This document shows, piece by piece, positions 62,649 through 64,000 of a DNA stretch of 64,000 bases. Under the pieces are notes generated by a model that made no database searches, had not been told where the DNA came from, and saw only the letters and a program-made list of their open reading frames with translations. The stretch is from positions 1-64,000 of the forward strand of contig JAJEIO010000032.1 in the NCBI GenBank assembly GCA_022827835.1, read 5' to 3'. The stretch comes from Candidatus Latescibacterota bacterium (GTDB taxonomy: Bacteria > Latescibacterota > UBA2968 > UBA8231). The first letter of the stretch is position 1. Every line of letters begins with the position of its first letter. The position numbers and the translations under genes were made by a program.

Positions 62649-63646
62649 CGATTCTGGATGGTAAAATGGCGGATGCATTTCTCAACGAATTAGCTTGGCA
62701 GCGGTCGTCCCAGCCCGTGCTCTCGACTATGACGACAGATCAGACTTGGTGCCGGGTGACGCTCTACAATCCCACGGTGATCAAGGTCAACGGTCGGTAC
62801 GAGATGTGGTATCTGGGCAACAGCAGTGCCACGCGCAACAACGACATGGATCTGGGCTATGCCGAATCGGAGGATGGCTTGCACTGGACGGCCTTTTCCG
62901 ACAACCCCATTCTGCGCACGGGCGAGACCCCTGTGGGCCAAGCGTGGCAGACACCGCACATTCTCTTTGATGCCGATGAAAGCCTGTACAAGATGTGGTT
63001 CGTGATGAGCCAGCGCCTCGGCACTACCAGCAAAGGCCCTCTTATACGGCAGATGCTTGGTTATGCCACCAGCCCGGACGGTCGGAGTTGGGAAGTTCAT
63101 CCCGAGCCACTCTATCCGAGCGGTCGCCGTCCCTGTGTGCTCAAGGATGGCCCGGGCCGCTATCGCATGTGGATGAATTCTGCGCCGGCGGCAGACGACG
63201 ATTTTCGCGCCATGGCCCGTCACATCTACCGCTTTACCTCGGCCGATGGTCTGCACTGGAGTCGCGATGTCGAACCAGCGGTTGTGGCCAATGCGACCCA
63301 CAGGAGCATCGTCTATCCCTATGTGCTAGAAAACAACGGCACCTACACCATGTGGTACGGCTGCCACGTGGCAGACGGCATTTTCGAAATTTACGCTTCG
63401 ACCTCGGCCGACGGTCTGCACTGGAAACACCACTTTGAGCGCTCGGCCTTCCCGGCCACGCGCCATCCCGACCACTTTGACGGTCGCTACACCTCAACGC
63501 CGTGCGTCCTCGCAGACGGCGACCGCTATTTGCTCTATTACTCGGCCCGCGACCAAGGCAATATCTACGGAGCGGGAGACGGCACAATACAAGTTGATCA
63601 AGACGGTATTTACCGCCACATCGGAGTCGCCGTCTGCGAAAAATAG
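62645..63646 (+). CDS. five-bladed beta-propeller glycosidase-like protein (GH43/GH32/GH130 type fold)
   Basis: 333 residues from GTG 62645, overlapping the previous stop (GTGA); ATG 62666 is an alternative. Repeated blades with YEMWYLG, LYKMWFV, YRMWMNS, YTMWYG and YLLYYS, each followed by a SADGLHW or similar turn (SEDGLHWTAFS, SPDGRSWEVHP, SADGLHWSRDV, SADGLHWKHHF). This is the pattern of five-bladed propeller glycosidases and phosphorylases. The acidic residues needed for catalysis cannot be assigned with certainty. No signal peptide is seen, so it is cytoplasmic. Probably acts on a sugar or oligosaccharide. Confidence 0.82.
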   Translation: MTILDGKMADAFLNELAWQRSSQPVLSTMTTDQTWCRVTLYNPTVIKVNGRYEMWYLGNSSATRNNDMDLGYAESEDGLHWTAFSDNPILRTGETPVGQAWQTPHILFDADESLYKMWFVMSQRLGTTSKGPLIRQMLGYATSPDGRSWEVHPEPLYPSGRRPCVLKDGPGRYRMWMNSAPAADDDFRAMARHIYRFTSADGLHWSRDVEPAVVANATHRSIVYPYVLENNGTYTMWYGCHVADGIFEIYASTSADGLHWKHHFERSAFPATRHPDHFDGRYTSTPCVLADGDRYLLYYSARDQGNIYGAGDGTIQVDQDGIYRHIGVAVCEK

Positions 63647-63660
63647 ATGGGTGGGATGTC

Positions 63661-64000
63661 CTACTCGACGACAATCGAATGGATCGTGGCGGCCGCCATG
63701 GCTTCCCAGTCCACGGCGAGGCCGAGGCCCGGTCCGGCGGGCGCATAGGCGTAGCCGTCGGGTTGGGCGCGGATGACGTCCTGCATTCCGTATTCGTAGG
63801 GTTCGCAGGGGACTGACTGCTCGAAATAGGAGCAGTTGTCGTGCGCCAGCATTAGGTGCAGGTTGGCTGCTGACACTAGGCTGTAGCCCCACGACATGAT
63901 CTCGCATTTCATGCCTGCCGCTTCGGTGAGGGCGATTGCTTTGTTGGTCTGCGTGATCCCGCCCATCATGGCTGCGTCGGTGCGGGCGCGGCCCCACGCC
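63661..64000 (-). CDS. enolase-superfamily protein (mandelate racemase type), C-terminal part
   Basis: The open frame continues beyond the right edge; only the last 113 codons are present. RTDAAMMGGITQTNKAIALTEAAGMKCEIMSWGYSLV holds the acid and Gly-rich end of the barrel typical of the mandelate-racemase/muconate-lactonising subgroup. A further typical stretch is ANLHLMLAHDNCSYFEQSVP. These enzymes abstract a proton next to a carboxylate and act as dehydratases or racemases of sugar acids. The gene ends 14 bases from the convergent propeller gene. Confidence 0.8.
   Translation of the reverse strand, partial: AWGRARTDAAMMGGITQTNKAIALTEAAGMKCEIMSWGYSLVSAANLHLMLAHDNCSYFEQSVPCEPYEYGMQDVIRAQPDGYAYAPAGPGLGLAVDWEAMAAATIHSIVVE

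Noticed and set aside
1..64000. CRISPR arrays, tRNA or rRNA genes, insertion sequences
   Set aside because: No regularly spaced repeats, cloverleaf sequences, rRNA motifs or transposase-like proteins were recognised by reading; a dedicated search could still find a tRNA.

Overview
The window is a bacterial chromosome segment of mostly high G+C with dense, overlapping genes and frequent TTG/GTG starts. No 16S, tRNA or other taxonomic marker is present. The gene set suggests an uncultured Gram-negative lineage of the Latescibacterota/Poribacteria kind: a proteasome operon whose modifier ends in Arg-Thr-Gly-Gln like UBact, two secreted M6 metalloproteases with C-terminal FlgD-like sorting domains, several Gfo/Idh/MocA dehydrogenases, a phytanoyl-CoA-dioxygenase-type protein, DUF1028 and enolase-superfamily genes, and an outer-membrane barrel. 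This placement is an inference.

Layout. 1-5540: start of cysS, two Gfo/Idh/MocA genes, a phosphodiester-glycosidase-type lipoprotein, an Ldh-family dehydrogenase and lepB. 5581-11977: complete Pup/UBact-proteasome operon (ATPase, dop, modifier, prcB, prcA, pafA). 11997-15308: first M6 protease. 15251-27324: a defence island built on a type I restriction-modification locus. It runs, in transcription order, XRE-fused hsdM, retropepsin-like protease, decayed second hsdS, hsdS, trypsin-like protease, DUF1883-TIR protein, a cluster of palindromic repeats, an AlbA_2/ATPase protein, hsdR and a YgjP-like metallopeptidase, with a divergent phd-vapC pair next to hsdR. 27398-39055: gatB, S9 peptidase, VOC protein, sugar epimerase-like gene, outer-membrane barrel, two small membrane proteins behind a coupled mini-ORF, second M6 protease and nadB. 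39103-41572: AT-rich island with a HEPN-like protein and an OLD-type ATPase/TOPRIM nuclease. 41573-46173: amino-acid permease, Cache protein, guaA with a eukaryote-like insertion, and an MntA/HepT pair. 46154-50738: a one-gene cassette bounded by a perfect 19-bp direct repeat, carrying a 1426-residue GHKL ATPase-HNH nuclease protein behind a 30-bp palindrome. 50740-52178: tyrS with a complete transcription-attenuation leader (promoter, leader peptide with three consecutive Tyr codons, antiterminator, terminator). 52193-64000: catabolic genes for methylated amines and sugars or related compounds.

The strongest signals are (1) the tyrosine leader-peptide attenuator of tyrS, (2) the direct-repeat-bounded GHKL-HNH cassette inserted at the 3' end of hepT, (3) the type I RM island with embedded proteases, a TIR protein and palindromic operators, and (4) the frame-tolerant palindromic repeats at 20943-21413.
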